From the NCBI RefSeq assembly GCF_030161595.1, contig NZ_BSUM01000001.1:930001-994000 (forward strand): a stretch of 64,000 nucleotides of DNA, read 5' to 3'. The notes beneath the pieces are model-generated. The model was not told where the DNA came from, did not search any database, and worked only from the letters and a program-made list of their open reading frames with translations. Positions 42,407 to 53,980 of this stretch are shown piece by piece (position 1 is the stretch's first letter; each line of letters starts with the position of its first letter). The DNA is from Litorihabitans aurantiacus (GTDB lineage Bacteria > Actinomycetota > Actinomycetes > Actinomycetales > Beutenbergiaceae). Position numbers and translations under genes: made by a program.

Positions 42407-44062
42407 ATGGTCGATCTGTTCGAGGGGTACCCCGCCGGCGCCGCGTGGGACGAGATGACCGGCCTCACGCAGGCCTCGCCCGCCGAGGGGTCGGGGTCGT
42501 CGGACGGACCGGCGTGGCGCGACCAGTACGGCCAGCTGCGCGCGGCGATGGCGCGCCTCAGCCCCCAGGAGATCCGGGCACGCGGTGACGCGCTGGCCCG
42601 CTCCTACCTCGCCCAGGGCGTGACGTTCGACATCGGTGGTGAGGAGCGCCCGTTCCCCCTCGACCCCGTTCCGCGCATCCTCGACGCGGAGGAGTGGGAC
42701 ACCCTCGCCCCGGGCGTCGCCCAGCGGGTCAAGGCGCTGGAGAAGCTGCTCGACGACATCTACGGCCGGCAGAAGGTCGTGACCGACGGCGTCATCCCGC
42801 GGGCGCTCATCACCTCCTCCGCCCACTTCCACCGCCAGGCCAAGGGCATCGTCGCCGCGAACGGCGTGCGCGTGCAGGTCGCGGGCATCGACGTCATCCG
42901 CGACGGCGAGGGCGGGTGGCGCGTGCTGGAGGACAACGTGCGCGTCCCGAGCGGCGTCAGCTACGTGCTGTCCAACCGCCGGGCGATGGCCCAGACGTTC
43001 CCCGAGCTGTTCAGCTCCATGCGGGTGAAGCCGGTCGCCGACTACCCGCGCCGCCTCCTGGCGGCCCTGACCGCGGCGGCCCCCAGCGGCGTGGACGACC
43101 CGGTCGTCGTCGTCCTCACCCCGGGCGTGTACAACTCGGCCTACTTCGAGCACTCGCTGCTCGCGCGCCTCATGGGTGTGGAGCTCGTGGAGGGCCGCGA
43201 CCTCGTCGTGAGCGGCGGCCGCGTCTACATGCGCACCACGGAGGGCCGCCGCCGCGTGGACGTGATCTACCGGCGGGTCGACGACGAGTTCATCGACCCG
43301 GTCGCGTTCCGGCAGGACTCCCTCCTCGGCTGCCCCGGGCTGCTGGGTGTCGCCCGCCTCGGCAACGTCGCGATCGCGAACGCCGTCGGCAACGGGGTGG
43401 CCGACGACAAGCTGATGTACACCTACGTGCCCGACCTCATCCGGTACTACCTGGGCGAGGAGCCGCTGATCTCGAACGTCGACACCTGGCGGCTCGAGGA
43501 GCCCGACGCGCTCTCGGAGGTGCTCGACCGGCTCGAGGAGCTCGTGGTCAAGCCGGTCGACGGTTCGGGCGGCAAGGGCATCATCATCGGCCCGGCCGCC
43601 TCGCGCGCGGAGATCGACGAGGCCCGCACCCGGCTGCGCCTGGACCCGCGCGGCTGGATCGCGCAGCCCGTGGTGCAGCTCTCGACCGTGCCGACGCTGG
43701 CGGGGGACCGGCTGCGACCGCGGCACGTGGACCTGCGGCCGTTCGCGGTCAACGACGGCGACGACGTGTGGGTGCTGCCCGGCGGCCTGACCCGCGTCGC
43801 GCTCCAGGAGGGGCAGCTGGTCGTCAACTCCTCGCAGGGCGGTGGCTCGAAGGACACGTGGGTGATGAACCGCACCCGCCGGGGCGGCGAGACGGAGGCG
43901 CCGCGTGAACCGGCGCCCGCGCCCCCGCTGCGGCAGGGGCCGGCGGTGGACGCGCACCCCGACGGCGCGCGGGCCGTCGCGGCGGGCACGCAGCAGGAGC
44001 AGCAGCAGCAGATCCAGCAGCAGCATCAGCAGCGCAGGACCGAGGGGAGCACGACGTGCTGA
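42407..44062 (+). CDS. Circularly permuted ATP-grasp protein (type 2) with Gln-rich tail
   Basis: 551 residues. The circularly permuted ATP-grasp core (about 70-500) has family segments FDIGGEERPFPLDPVPRIL, WRVLEDNVRVPSGVSYVL and VVKPVDGSGGKGIIIGP. ATP-grasp enzymes join a carboxylate to an amine via acyl phosphate; comparative genomics predicts a role in peptide synthesis or tagging, not shown experimentally as far as I know. The last 25 residues hold QQEQQQQIQQQHQQ, encoded by CAG-type repeats at about 43990-44031, unlike the family and possibly expanded by slippage. The next gene's GTG overlaps the end by seven bases. Confidence 0.88.
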   Translation: MVDLFEGYPAGAAWDEMTGLTQASPAEGSGSSDGPAWRDQYGQLRAAMARLSPQEIRARGDALARSYLAQGVTFDIGGEERPFPLDPVPRILDAEEWDTLAPGVAQRVKALEKLLDDIYGRQKVVTDGVIPRALITSSAHFHRQAKGIVAANGVRVQVAGIDVIRDGEGGWRVLEDNVRVPSGVSYVLSNRRAMAQTFPELFSSMRVKPVADYPRRLLAALTAAAPSGVDDPVVVVLTPGVYNSAYFEHSLLARLMGVELVEGRDLVVSGGRVYMRTTEGRRRVDVIYRRVDDEFIDPVAFRQDSLLGCPGLLGVARLGNVAIANAVGNGVADDKLMYTYVPDLIRYYLGEEPLISNVDTWRLEEPDALSEVLDRLEELVVKPVDGSGGKGIIIGPAASRAEIDEARTRLRLDPRGWIAQPVVQLSTVPTLAGDRLRPRHVDLRPFAVNDGDDVWVLPGGLTRVALQEGQLVVNSSQGGGSKDTWVMNRTRRGGETEAPREPAPAPPLRQGPAVDAHPDGARAVAAGTQQEQQQQIQQQHQQRRTEGSTTC

Positions 44063-44985
44063 GCCGGATCGCGGAGTCCCTGTTCTGGGTCGGCCGCTAC
44101 GTCGAGCGGGCGGACGACACGGCCCGCATCCTCGACACCCACCTGCAGCTCCTCCTCGAGGACCCGTGGGTCTCGGAGGACCTCGCGTGCCGGTCGCTGC
44201 TGGCGGTCATGGGGGCGCCACCCCCGCCGTCGGACGCCGAGGTCACGCCCTCGCACGTGATGCAGACGCTGGGCTACGACCGGGTCAGCCCAGGGTCGAT
44301 CGCCGGCGTGCTGGACGCCGCGCGCGAGAACGCGCGCCGCGCCCGCGAGACGATCTCGACCGAGCTGTGGGAGTGCCTCAACACCACCCGCAACGACCTC
44401 CCGAGCGCCATCCGGGAGCGAACCACGCCCGAGTACTTCGCGTGGGTGCGCGAGCGGGCGGCGGTCGCAGCCGGCATCACCGACTCGGCCACGAGCCGCG
44501 ACCAGATCTGGACGTTCCTGGTGCTGGGCCGGTCCATCGAGCGCGCGGACATGACCGCGCGCCTGGTCGCCACGCGCGCGATCGCCGGCTCCAGCGGTCC
44601 GAGCTGGACCACGCTGCTGCGCTCGTGCGGCGCGTACGAGTCGTTCCTGCGGGCCTACCGCGGCAGTGCGAGCGACGCCCTGGCCGCGGAGTTCCTGCTG
44701 CTCGACCCGCTCTTCCCGCGCTCGGTCGTGTACGCGCTGCGGCAGGCAGAGCAGTGCCTCGTCTCCCTCGGCGAGGGGAGCGCGCGCACGAGCACCGAGA
44801 GCGCGGTCCGGATCCTGGGCCGCGTCCGATCGGGCCTGGAGTTCCGCCCGGTCGGCCAGCTGCTGGATGACCTGCCCGCGGAGATGGAGGAGGTGCAGCG
44901 CGCGTGCTCCTCGGCGAGCGACGCCGTGCGGCTGCGCTACTTCCCGACCGGGGCGCACGACGACTGGGTGGGAGAGCGGCTGTGA
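44056..44985 (+). CDS. Alpha-E domain protein
   Basis: 309 residues, almost wholly alpha-helical. The start MLSRIAESLFWVGRYVERADDTARILDTHLQLLLEDP is the family hallmark, and a second similar helix follows (DQIWTFLVLGRSIERADMTARL). Alpha-E proteins are nearly always encoded with the permuted ATP-grasp and a transglutaminase; their biochemical role is unknown. It is translationally coupled on both sides. Confidence 0.9.
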   Translation: MLSRIAESLFWVGRYVERADDTARILDTHLQLLLEDPWVSEDLACRSLLAVMGAPPPPSDAEVTPSHVMQTLGYDRVSPGSIAGVLDAARENARRARETISTELWECLNTTRNDLPSAIRERTTPEYFAWVRERAAVAAGITDSATSRDQIWTFLVLGRSIERADMTARLVATRAIAGSSGPSWTTLLRSCGAYESFLRAYRGSASDALAAEFLLLDPLFPRSVVYALRQAEQCLVSLGEGSARTSTESAVRILGRVRSGLEFRPVGQLLDDLPAEMEEVQRACSSASDAVRLRYFPTGAHDDWVGERL

Positions 44986-45839
44986 CCCGACTGCACATCG
45001 TCCACACGACGCGCTTCGTCTACGAGCGCGCCGCGTCGGCGTCCTACAACGAGGCGCGCATGCGCCCGAGCACGCTGCCCGGGCAGATCGTGCTCTCCTC
45101 GCGCCTGACGGCGAGCCCGAGCAGCTTCAGCCACGAGTACCGCGACTACTGGGGCACGCAGGTCCTGGCGTTCGAGGTGCTGCGCAAGCACTCCGAGCTC
45201 ACGGTCGTCTCGGAGTCCACCGTGGATCTCGCGCCGCGGCCCGATCCGGGCGCCACCGGGCTGGCCGAGCAGGTCGAGTGGCCGATGCTCTCGGAGCCGG
45301 GGATCGTCGACCGCCTCGCGGAGTACCTCGCGGCGACGCCGGCCACGGCACCCCTGGACGACCTGGCCGCCCTCGCGCTCGACGTCGGGGCCGGTCGCTC
45401 GCCGTCGGAGGCCGCGCTCGCGGTGTGCCACGCGATCCGCGACGCCGTGCAGTACGTCCCCGGCGCCACCGGCGTCCACACGCGGGCCGCGCAGGCGTGG
45501 GAGCAGCGCTCCGGCGTCTGCCAGGACATCGCGCACCTCGCGATCGGCGCGCTGCGCAGCCTCGGCATCCCGGCGCGCTACGTCTCGGGCTACCTGCACC
45601 CGCTGGGGCACGAGGCCGTCGTCGGCGAGACGTTCGTGGGGGAGTCCCACGCCTGGATCGAGTTCTGGTGCGGCGAGTGGTACCCCTACGACCCGACCAA
45701 CCGCAGCGAGATCGCCGACCGGCACGTGGTGGTCGGTCGCGGTCGCGAGTACGCCGACGTCACCCCGCTCCGCGGCGTGTTCGCCGGCGGTGGTCGCTCG
45801 CAGCAGTCCGTGGAGGTGGCGCTCACGCTCGAGGCGTGA
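44982..45839 (+). CDS. Transglutaminase-like cysteine protease-fold protein
   Basis: 285 residues: an N-terminal beta-rich region (TRLHIVHTTRFVYERAASASYNEARMRP) and a transglutaminase core. The catalytic triad is readable: Cys in RSGVCQDIAHL, His in GESHAWIEFW, Asp in PYDPTNR. It should form or hydrolyse peptide bonds, perhaps acting on the product of the ATP-grasp enzyme. The GTG start overlaps the alpha-E stop, making the three a tight operon. Confidence 0.9.
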   Translation: MTRLHIVHTTRFVYERAASASYNEARMRPSTLPGQIVLSSRLTASPSSFSHEYRDYWGTQVLAFEVLRKHSELTVVSESTVDLAPRPDPGATGLAEQVEWPMLSEPGIVDRLAEYLAATPATAPLDDLAALALDVGAGRSPSEAALAVCHAIRDAVQYVPGATGVHTRAAQAWEQRSGVCQDIAHLAIGALRSLGIPARYVSGYLHPLGHEAVVGETFVGESHAWIEFWCGEWYPYDPTNRSEIADRHVVVGRGREYADVTPLRGVFAGGGRSQQSVEVALTLEA

Positions 45840-45854
45840 GCGCCCGGCCCGGGG

Positions 45855-46340
45855 TCAGTACGCGGCACCCTCGAGGGTGCCCGTGACGGGACCGGCCGGG
45901 TCCCAGATGGCGCAGCTCACGACGCGGTCGTCGGCCTGCTCCCAGCTGCCCTGCGTCGGGTAGATCGGGTAGACCTCCAGCGCCGAGGCCTCGAAGTCCA
46001 GTCCCACGAACGTCTTCCACTGCGCGAGGCACTCCTGCGTGGCGGTGGTCTCGACGGCGTCGGTTCCCGGGTAGTCGCCGTCGGGGAACACGTACTCGGC
46101 GTACACCTCGTTGTCGTGCGCCTGCGAGCAGGGGACCGTGGGCAGCGAGTTGACCTCGGTCGTCCCGCTGAGGTCGCCCTCGTCGTCGAAGCAGTCCCCG
46201 ACGGCGATCGTGAAGACGTCCGTGTCCCCACCGGTCGTGATCTCGCCCGACTCGTCCCGCGTCTCGCCCTGGCCGCACGCGGCCAGGACGAGCGGGAGGG
46301 TGAGGAGAGCGACGAGCAGAGGGGTGCGGCGCATCGTCAT
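45855..46340 (-). CDS. Septum-formation-family lipoprotein
   Basis: 161 residues. The signal peptide MTMRRTPLLVALLTLPLVLAAC carries a lipobox (Cys22). The mature domain, FTIAVGDCFDD ... VPCSQAHDNEVYAEYVFPDGDYPG, resembles the actinobacterial septum-formation family with paired cysteines. ATG 46340 has GGAGG eight bases upstream. No direct evidence for a role in division exists in this window. Confidence 0.75.
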   Translation of the reverse strand: MTMRRTPLLVALLTLPLVLAACGQGETRDESGEITTGGDTDVFTIAVGDCFDDEGDLSGTTEVNSLPTVPCSQAHDNEVYAEYVFPDGDYPGTDAVETTATQECLAQWKTFVGLDFEASALEVYPIYPTQGSWEQADDRVVSCAIWDPAGPVTGTLEGAAY

Positions 46341-46447
46341 GGGAACCTCCACCCGGGTCGGTGAGCGGATGACGACGCCCGGGTCCGCCGGCAGTCCGCC
46401 GATGGTGGGGAGCGTAGCGAGGCCGACCCCGCCCCGGGGAGGTCGGC

Positions 46448-46906
46448 TCAGAAGAGCTGGGCGAGCCCCACGATCAGCAGCAGCCCGAAGGACATCCCGG
46501 CGCTCCCGATCGAGGCGAAGCTCAGCGCCGCCAGGCCGCCGACGCCGAGCCGCGGCACCACGGTCTGCTCCGCGCCGCCGACGATGACCTCGAGCTGCTG
46601 ACCGTCGGGCGTCACGGTGCGCACCACGTTGTCCGGGTGCTCACCGGTCTCCTCCATGCGGTGCAGCCGCTGCAGCACCTGGTGACGGCGGACGGCGAGC
46701 ATCACGACGGGGACGGCGAGCGCCAGTGCGGCGACGCGCACGATCCAGGCGCCCACGCCGGACAGCGGCAGCGTCGCGGCGAGCAGGGCGGCGATCACGA
46801 CGGCGGCCACCACCACGATCACGAGCGTCGGCTTCCCGACGGCGCGCGACCCACCGCGCCCGATGGCGCCCCAGTCGATCCCGGCTCCCGGTGTCTGCCC
46901 GCTCAT
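46448..46906 (-). CDS. Hypothetical membrane protein
   Basis: 152 residues, unrecognised. Two membrane helices (LVIVVVAAVVIAALLAATLP and VRVAALALAVPVVMLAV) precede a cytoplasmic basic loop with HQVLQRLHRMEETGEHPDN, and a hydrophobic C-terminus may form a third. GAGGGT six bases before ATG 46906 may be a weak leaderless -10. The 107 bases to the neighbouring lipoprotein gene show no clear element. Confidence 0.6.
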   Translation of the reverse strand: MSGQTPGAGIDWGAIGRGGSRAVGKPTLVIVVVAAVVIAALLAATLPLSGVGAWIVRVAALALAVPVVMLAVRRHQVLQRLHRMEETGEHPDNVVRTVTPDGQQLEVIVGGAEQTVVPRLGVGGLAALSFASIGSAGMSFGLLLIVGLAQLF

Positions 46907-46952
46907 GGCTCCACCCTCGCACGGGGCCCGGCGGCGGGCCAGGCGGGTTCGC

Positions 46953-47750
46953 TCACGGCGTGAGCCCCGCGGCCACCAGCCCGGCGAGGGCGGCGTGCGC
47001 GTCGTCGTCGGCCATCCCCTCGCCCGCGACGGCGAGCGCGGACGACGCCGTCGGCACGCGTCCCCACACCATCAGTCCCAGGTCCTGCGCCCTCCCCGTG
47101 ACGACCACGCGCGGGGAGGCGGGCGCGGGGGCGACGGCGGACCCGCCGTCGAGCACGACGTCCACCGGTTCCGGACCGCCGTCGCCCCGCCGCAGCACCA
47201 GCGCCACCGGCGGTGCCGCGACCCGCCCGAGCCGCACCTGCCGCGGGTGCATCACCTCGGCGACCTCGCGCACGGCGTCCCACCACTGCGTCGCGTCCCC
47301 GAGCGGCCCGACGTCGGTCGCGAGCCCCGCCGCCGCGCGCAGGTCCCACAGGTGCACGAGCGTCTCGAGCTTCTGCCTCCGGTGCCAGAACGCGACCGTG
47401 CCGGTCTGCTGCTCGCGGGGAACGCCGTCGTCGGACAGGGTCCAGGCGTGCGCGGCGGGATCGAGACGGCGCAGCGTGGTGAGCAGCTCCTCGGCGCAGG
47501 TGCGGTAGAGCACGGGGAGGTCGAACGGGCCGCGCCCGAGCGGCGTCTCGCGCGTGCGCGAGGCCTGCCCGGCCGCCCAGTGGTGCACGCGTGCGAGGTG
47601 CACCACGAGGTGCCGGACGCGCCAGCGGCCGCACGAGGGGACGGGCACGTCGGGGTCGACGGTGTCGACCGTGGTGGCGAACGCGGCCTGCAGCGCGGCG
47701 AGCACGTCGAGGTCGGTGGCGGCGCCGCGCGGGTCCGGTGGCTGCGGCAT
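46953..47750 (-). CDS. Mycothiol-dependent maleylpyruvate isomerase-family protein (DinB-like fold)
   Basis: 265 residues. The N-terminal helical bundle has the metal-binding His pattern of the family ([17 protein letters not shown], later TLVHLWDLR), and the C-terminal part resembles the MDMPI C-domain ([20 protein letters not shown]). Such enzymes use mycothiol, the actinobacterial thiol; the substrate here is unknown. The start is uncertain: ATG 47750 is used, while ATG 47798 would overlap lepA. Confidence 0.75.
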   Translation of the reverse strand: MPQPPDPRGAATDLDVLAALQAAFATTVDTVDPDVPVPSCGRWRVRHLVVHLARVHHWAAGQASRTRETPLGRGPFDLPVLYRTCAEELLTTLRRLDPAAHAWTLSDDGVPREQQTGTVAFWHRRQKLETLVHLWDLRAAAGLATDVGPLGDATQWWDAVREVAEVMHPRQVRLGRVAAPPVALVLRRGDGGPEPVDVVLDGGSAVAPAPASPRVVVTGRAQDLGLMVWGRVPTASSALAVAGEGMADDDAHAALAGLVAAGLTP

Positions 47751-47790
47751 GGGACCATGGTGCGTCCCCGTCAGCTCTTCCGGAGTCTTC

Positions 47791-49665
<1,875 letters not shown>

Positions 49666-49686
49666 GACTGTCGGACGGGCGCGCGC

Positions 49687-50889
49687 GTGAGTCCACAGCT
49701 CCCCGAGGGTGAGAGCGCCCCGCTCGACGGCGCGCTCCCCACCTCCGTCCGCGACGGCGCCGCGGACCGGGCGTTCGGTGTCTACCTGCACGTCCCGTTC
49801 TGCCGGGTGCGCTGCGGCTACTGCGACTTCAACACCTACACCTCCTCCGAGCTCGGGGAGGGCGCCAGCCAGGCGACCTACGCCAGCAGCGCGCTCGCGG
49901 AGATCGCGCTGGGGGCGGACGTGCTGCGGCGTGCGGGTCTGTCCGCGCGCGAGGTCGCGACGGTCTTCGTCGGTGGCGGCACGCCGACGCTCCTGCCCGC
50001 GGCCGACCTCGCCGCGATGATCGACGGCGTGCGCGAGACCTGGGGTCTCGCGCCCGGGGCGGAGGTCACCACCGAGGCCAACCCGGACTCCGTGACGCCG
50101 CGGTACCTGGCCGACCTCGTCGCGGCCGGGTTCACGCGGGTCTCCTTCGGCGTGCAGTCCGTGGTGCCGCACGTGCTCGCGACGCTCGACCGCACGCACG
50201 ACCCGAGGCGCGTGCCCGACGTCGTGCGCTGGGCCCGCGAGGCCGGCCTCGCCGTCTCGGTCGACCTCATCTACGGGACGCCGGGGGAGAGCCTGGCGGA
50301 CTGGCGTATCAGCCTCGAGGCCGCGCTGGCGCTCGAGCCCGACCACGTCTCCGCCTACGCGCTGACGGTCGAGCCGGGTACCGCCCTGCACCGCCGCGTT
50401 CGCAGCGGCGAGCTGCCGGCGCCGACGGGGGACGACGAGGCGGCGAAGTACGAGCTCGCCGACGAGATCCTCGGGCGCGAGCTCGGCTGGTACGAGATCA
50501 GCAACTGGGCGCGCACGCCGGCGGACCGGTGCCGCCACAACCTCGCCTACTGGCGCGGTGACGACTGGTGGGGGATCGGCCCCGGCGCGCACAGCCACGT
50601 GGGCGGGGTGCGCTGGTGGAACGTCAAGCACCCTCGCGCCTACGCGAACCGCCTGGCGGCCGGGCACTCGCCCGCGCACGGCCGGGAGATCCTCGACGAC
50701 GAGGCGCAGCGGCTGGAGCGCGTCATGCTCGGCACGCGCCTCGCCCAGGGTTTCCCGACGGCGGGGCTCGACCCGCGCGCCGTCGCCGGGCTGATCGCCG
50801 AGGAGCTGGTGACGTTCCGCCCGGGCACGATCACACTCACGAGGCGGGGGCGGCTGCTCGCCGACACCGTGGTGCACCGGCTGACCTGA
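49687..50889 (+). CDS. hemW: HemW-like radical SAM heme chaperone
   Basis: 400 residues. Radical SAM cluster ligands are in CRVRCGYCDFNTY (CxxxCxxC), with GGGTPTLLP, TTEANPDSVT and GVQSVVPHVLATL further on; the HemW C-terminal domain is present. HemW binds heme and helps insert it; older annotations as coproporphyrinogen oxidase are usually wrong. It lies 21 bases after lepA in the same direction, as in most bacteria of this group. Confidence 0.93.
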   Translation: MSPQLPEGESAPLDGALPTSVRDGAADRAFGVYLHVPFCRVRCGYCDFNTYTSSELGEGASQATYASSALAEIALGADVLRRAGLSAREVATVFVGGGTPTLLPAADLAAMIDGVRETWGLAPGAEVTTEANPDSVTPRYLADLVAAGFTRVSFGVQSVVPHVLATLDRTHDPRRVPDVVRWAREAGLAVSVDLIYGTPGESLADWRISLEAALALEPDHVSAYALTVEPGTALHRRVRSGELPAPTGDDEAAKYELADEILGRELGWYEISNWARTPADRCRHNLAYWRGDDWWGIGPGAHSHVGGVRWWNVKHPRAYANRLAAGHSPAHGREILDDEAQRLERVMLGTRLAQGFPTAGLDPRAVAGLIAEELVTFRPGTITLTRRGRLLADTVVHRLT

Positions 50890-50907
50890 GGCGGGCCGTC
50901 CGCCTCG
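50887..50907 (+). terminator. Hairpin at the hemW stop
   Basis: GAGGCGG (50888-50894) and CCGCCTC (50900-50906) form a seven-base stem, five-base loop, starting within the stop codon. No T-run; a plausible terminator of the lepA-hemW unit. Confidence 0.5.
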
Positions 50908-51002
50908 GATCCGCCCCTCCCGCCCGCGCCGGTTCCCTTGACACCGCTCCCGGCGCGCCGGTTGGCTTGCTCGCGCACCGCACCCCGTGGAAGGACTCCG
51001 TC

Positions 51003-51887
51003 ATGACCGATCCGAGCAGCCCCGACCGCGAGCCGGGGTCCTACGGCGCCCCGCCGCCCCCGGCGCAGCCGGGCCCCTACGGCGCCCCACCGCCCCCGGC
51101 GAGCGCCTACCCCTCGCCGCAGCAGGGCGGATTCCCGCCGCCTCCCGGGTACTCCGGGGCGCCACAGCCGCACGACGCCGGCTTCCCGCCGCCGCCCCCG
51201 CCCGGGTACGGCTCCGGCGGCTCAGGCTCGAGCGACGTCGGCGCCGCATTCAGCTGGGCGTGGCCGCGGTTCGCCGCTAACTGGGGCGTGATGATCGGAG
51301 CGGCTCTCGTCTGGGGCGTCGGGATCGCCATCATCGCCGGCGTCGGGTTCGCGATCGCGGGCGCGGTCGCGGGGACGTCCTCGGCGGCGACGACGGAGCT
51401 CGGGTTCGCCGCAGCGACGTCCTTCGGCATCGGCGGCGTCATCATCGTCGGCATCCTCTCGATGGTCGCGGCGTTCCTGTCCACCCTCGCGCTCACGCAC
51501 GGCTACCTCCGGGTGGCCGACACCGGTCGGGCCGAGTTCGGGGACTTCTTCCGTTTCCGCAACGCCGGTCAGGGCATCCTGCTGGTGGTGCTCATGGGTC
51601 TCGCGGCCGGGCTGCTCTCGTTCACGGGGATCGGGACGCTGATCGTGAACTTCTTCGGGGCGTTCGCGGTGTTCCTCGTGGTGGACAGGGGCGCAGGAGC
51701 GATCGACGCGATCAAGGGGTCGATCCGACTCGCGCTGGACAACGCCGGTGTGACTGCGGTCGCGGTGCTCGTCTCGCTCGCCGGCGTGTTCGTCTGCTTC
51801 GCCGGCGCCCTGGTCACCATCCCGCTCGGGTCGCTCGTCCTGGCCCACGCCTACCGCCGCTCGACGAACGGGCACGTCCCGGCCTGA
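51003..51887 (+). CDS. Pro/Gly-rich multi-pass membrane protein (paralogue 1)
   Basis: 294 residues. The first 77 are Pro, Gly and Tyr-rich and probably disordered (PPPPGYGSGGSGSSD). The rest contains about five membrane helices, e.g. VMIGAALVWGVGIAIIAGVGF and GVTAVAVLVSLAGVFVCFAG. A ribosome site GGAAGGA precedes the ATG. The next gene encodes a similar architecture, suggesting tandem duplication. Function is unknown. Confidence 0.75.
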   Translation: MTDPSSPDREPGSYGAPPPPAQPGPYGAPPPPASAYPSPQQGGFPPPPGYSGAPQPHDAGFPPPPPPGYGSGGSGSSDVGAAFSWAWPRFAANWGVMIGAALVWGVGIAIIAGVGFAIAGAVAGTSSAATTELGFAAATSFGIGGVIIVGILSMVAAFLSTLALTHGYLRVADTGRAEFGDFFRFRNAGQGILLVVLMGLAAGLLSFTGIGTLIVNFFGAFAVFLVVDRGAGAIDAIKGSIRLALDNAGVTAVAVLVSLAGVFVCFAGALVTIPLGSLVLAHAYRRSTNGHVPA

Positions 51888-51930
51888 ACGGGTTCCCCAC
51901 GCGTCGCCGTCGCTCTGACACGATGCCGCC

Positions 51931-52949
51931 ATGAGCACCCCCACCAGCCCTGGCCGCCCGCCGACGACGACCGACCGGCGGGCGGCGGGTCGTACGGGAG
52001 CACGGGTCCTGCGGGCCCGGCCTGGGGTTCACCGGCCCCGCAGGACGCCGAGCCGGTCAGGAGCTGGCCCGCCCCGCCGCCCCCGCCGCCCGGCTACGGC
52101 GGCGGCTACGTGGGTTCCTCCGGCGGACCCACGGACGCCGGGCCGTGGGGCGGGGGCAACCCCTACGGCCCACCGCCGGGCTACGGGCCGTCCGGCTACG
52201 CCTCGCCCGGCTACGGTCCACCCGGCGCGCCGTACGGCGGATCCAGCCGCCCGGCACCCGCCACCGCCGGTGCGGCGACGTCGCTCGCGTTCTCGAGGTT
52301 CGGACGGGCCGCGGGGCCGATGATCGGCCTCTTCGTCATCCTCATCGCCGTCTCCGTGGCGCTCGAGTTCTCCCTCACCTCGGTGCTCGCCGCCGCCGGT
52401 CTCGAGGGACCCTACGGCGACCTGACCGAGGCCGGTTTCCGGGAGGACGGGCTGAGCTACACCGGCACGCTGATCGTCGCGCTCGTCACCGCCGTCGTCA
52501 CGGGTGCGAGCGCGCTCCTGCTGGCGATCGGGTCCCTGCGGGCGGTCCGCACCGGCAGCCTGCGGTTCTCGGAGTTCTTCGCGCTGCCCCGCGGCTGGGC
52601 GGCCTACGTCGGTGTCGCCGTCGCGCTCTCGGTGCTGCCCGAGCTGCTACCGAGCGCCGGCGGCGGACTCGTCCTCGGACTCGCGGCGCTCGTGGGGTGG
52701 GTGCTGGTCCTGTTCGTGCCGCACCACCTCGCGGACTCCGACCAGGGGTTCGCCGCGGCCCTCGCGGCGTCCGCCCGGACGGTCGGGGCGAACCTCGGCC
52801 AGGTCCTGCTCCTGATGCTCATCTCCCTCGGGCTGGTGGTGGCGGGCACGCTCGCGTGCGGCGTCGGACTCCTCGCCGCCGTGCCGATCGTCTCGCTCGC
52901 CCTGGCCGCGCTGTACACGGGCTTCCGCGGCGAGGTCGTGCCCGCCTGA
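51931..52949 (+). CDS. Pro/Gly-rich multi-pass membrane protein (paralogue 2), apparent frameshift
   Basis: 339 residues after repair. The frame breaks at C5 51938-51942; one C gives MSTPHQPWPPADDDRPAGGG and joins the Pro-rich head (PAPPPPPPGYGGGYVGSS) to five or so membrane helices (LFVILIAVSVALEFSLTSVL; VGVAVALSVLPELL). It shares layout and the SEFFALPR / GDFFRFRN-like cytoplasmic loop with the preceding gene. CACGAT six bases before the ATG may be a leaderless -10. Confidence 0.72.
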
Positions 52950-52967
52950 CCCGGCCTCGGAGCCCGC

Positions 52968-53843
52968 TCAGCCCTCGGGCAGCGTGACGAAGTCGACGAG
53001 CTCCTCGACCCGGCCCAGCAGGGCCGGGTCGAGGTCCTTGTAGTCACGCACCCGACCGAGGATCTTGGCCCACCCGCGCGCGACGTCGGCCTGCGTCGCG
53101 TGCGGCAGCCCGAGCGCGGCGAGGGTACCGGTCTTGATGTCGGTGCCGCGCGGCACGTGCGGCCACGCCGTCAGCCCGACGCGCTGCGGGCGGACGGCCT
53201 GCCACACGTCGACGTAGGGGTGCCCCAGGATCAGCACGTGCTCGGACCGCCGTCCGAGGGCGCGCAGCGCGTCGTCGGCGAGGCGTCGCTCCTTCGACCC
53301 GGCCACGAGGTGGTCCAGCAGCACCCCGGCGCGCCGCGTGGGAGCGGGGGCGAACGTCTCCAGCACCTCCACCAGGTGGTCGGCGCCCTCGAGCAGCTCC
53401 ACCACGATGCCCTCGATGCGCAGGTCGTCGCCCCAGACCTTCTCCACCAGCTCGGCGTCGTGCCTGCCCTCCACCCAGATGCGCGACGCGCGGGCCACCC
53501 GGGCGCGAGCGCCGACGACGGCGCGCGACCCCGACGCGGTCCGCGCCGTCACCGCCGGGGCCGCCCGGCGGGCGGGACGCACGAGGACGACCGGATCGCC
53601 GTCGACCCAGAAGCCCGGACCCAGCGGGAAGGACCGCCGCGCGCCGCGCCGGTCCTCGAGCACGACGACGTCGCCCCCGTTCGTGCGCTCGACGCGCAGC
53701 ACCGCGCCGACGTACCCGCTCTGGACGTCCTCGACCACCAGCCCGACGGCGGCGGCCTCCTCGCGCGCGACCTTGCGGGAGCCCGTGCGCACGCGGGGGT
53801 CGCTGGACAGGACGTCGGGGCCGTAGGGGTCGGTGGGGGGCAC
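52968..53843 (-). CDS. DUF3097 family protein
   Basis: 291 residues, an actinobacterial family of unknown function with Toprim-like character; recognisable stretches are [37 protein letters not shown] and [16 protein letters not shown] 53843 is fixed by TATCGT exactly six bases upstream; a longer reading to 53954 would cover the hrcA promoter. The ends face the membrane gene. Confidence 0.82.
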   Translation of the reverse strand: MPPTDPYGPDVLSSDPRVRTGSRKVAREEAAAVGLVVEDVQSGYVGAVLRVERTNGGDVVVLEDRRGARRSFPLGPGFWVDGDPVVLVRPARRAAPAVTARTASGSRAVVGARARVARASRIWVEGRHDAELVEKVWGDDLRIEGIVVELLEGADHLVEVLETFAPAPTRRAGVLLDHLVAGSKERRLADDALRALGRRSEHVLILGHPYVDVWQAVRPQRVGLTAWPHVPRGTDIKTGTLAALGLPHATQADVARGWAKILGRVRDYKDLDPALLGRVEELVDFVTLPEG

Positions 53844-53849
53844 CGGGGC

Positions 53850-53855
53850 ACGATA
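53850..53855 (-). promoter_or_regulatory. -10 element of the DUF3097 gene (leaderless)
   Basis: TATCGT on the minus strand, six bases, GTG 53843. Confidence 0.5.
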
Positions 53856-53910
53856 TCCGCGTCTGCGCCCGACGCCGCGGCGCCACCCCGCCGGTGTCGG
53901 GGGCGGGGCG

Positions 53911-53941
53911 TAGAATTGGCACTCACCCCCGAGAGTGCGAG
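53911..53941 (+). promoter_or_regulatory. hrcA promoter with CIRCE operator
   Basis: TAGAAT (53911-53916) is a good -10. TTGGCACTC (53916-53924) and GAGTGCGAG (53933-53941) match CIRCE (TTAGCACTC-N9-GAGTGCTAA) but are separated by eight bases, not nine. The spacer contains a C5 run (53926-53930), so a missing C is likely. HrcA bound here would block transcription of its own operon except under heat shock. Confidence 0.85.
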
Positions 53942-53980
53942 GACCGGCCCGCACCCACGACGAGCGGACGAGGAGGCGGC

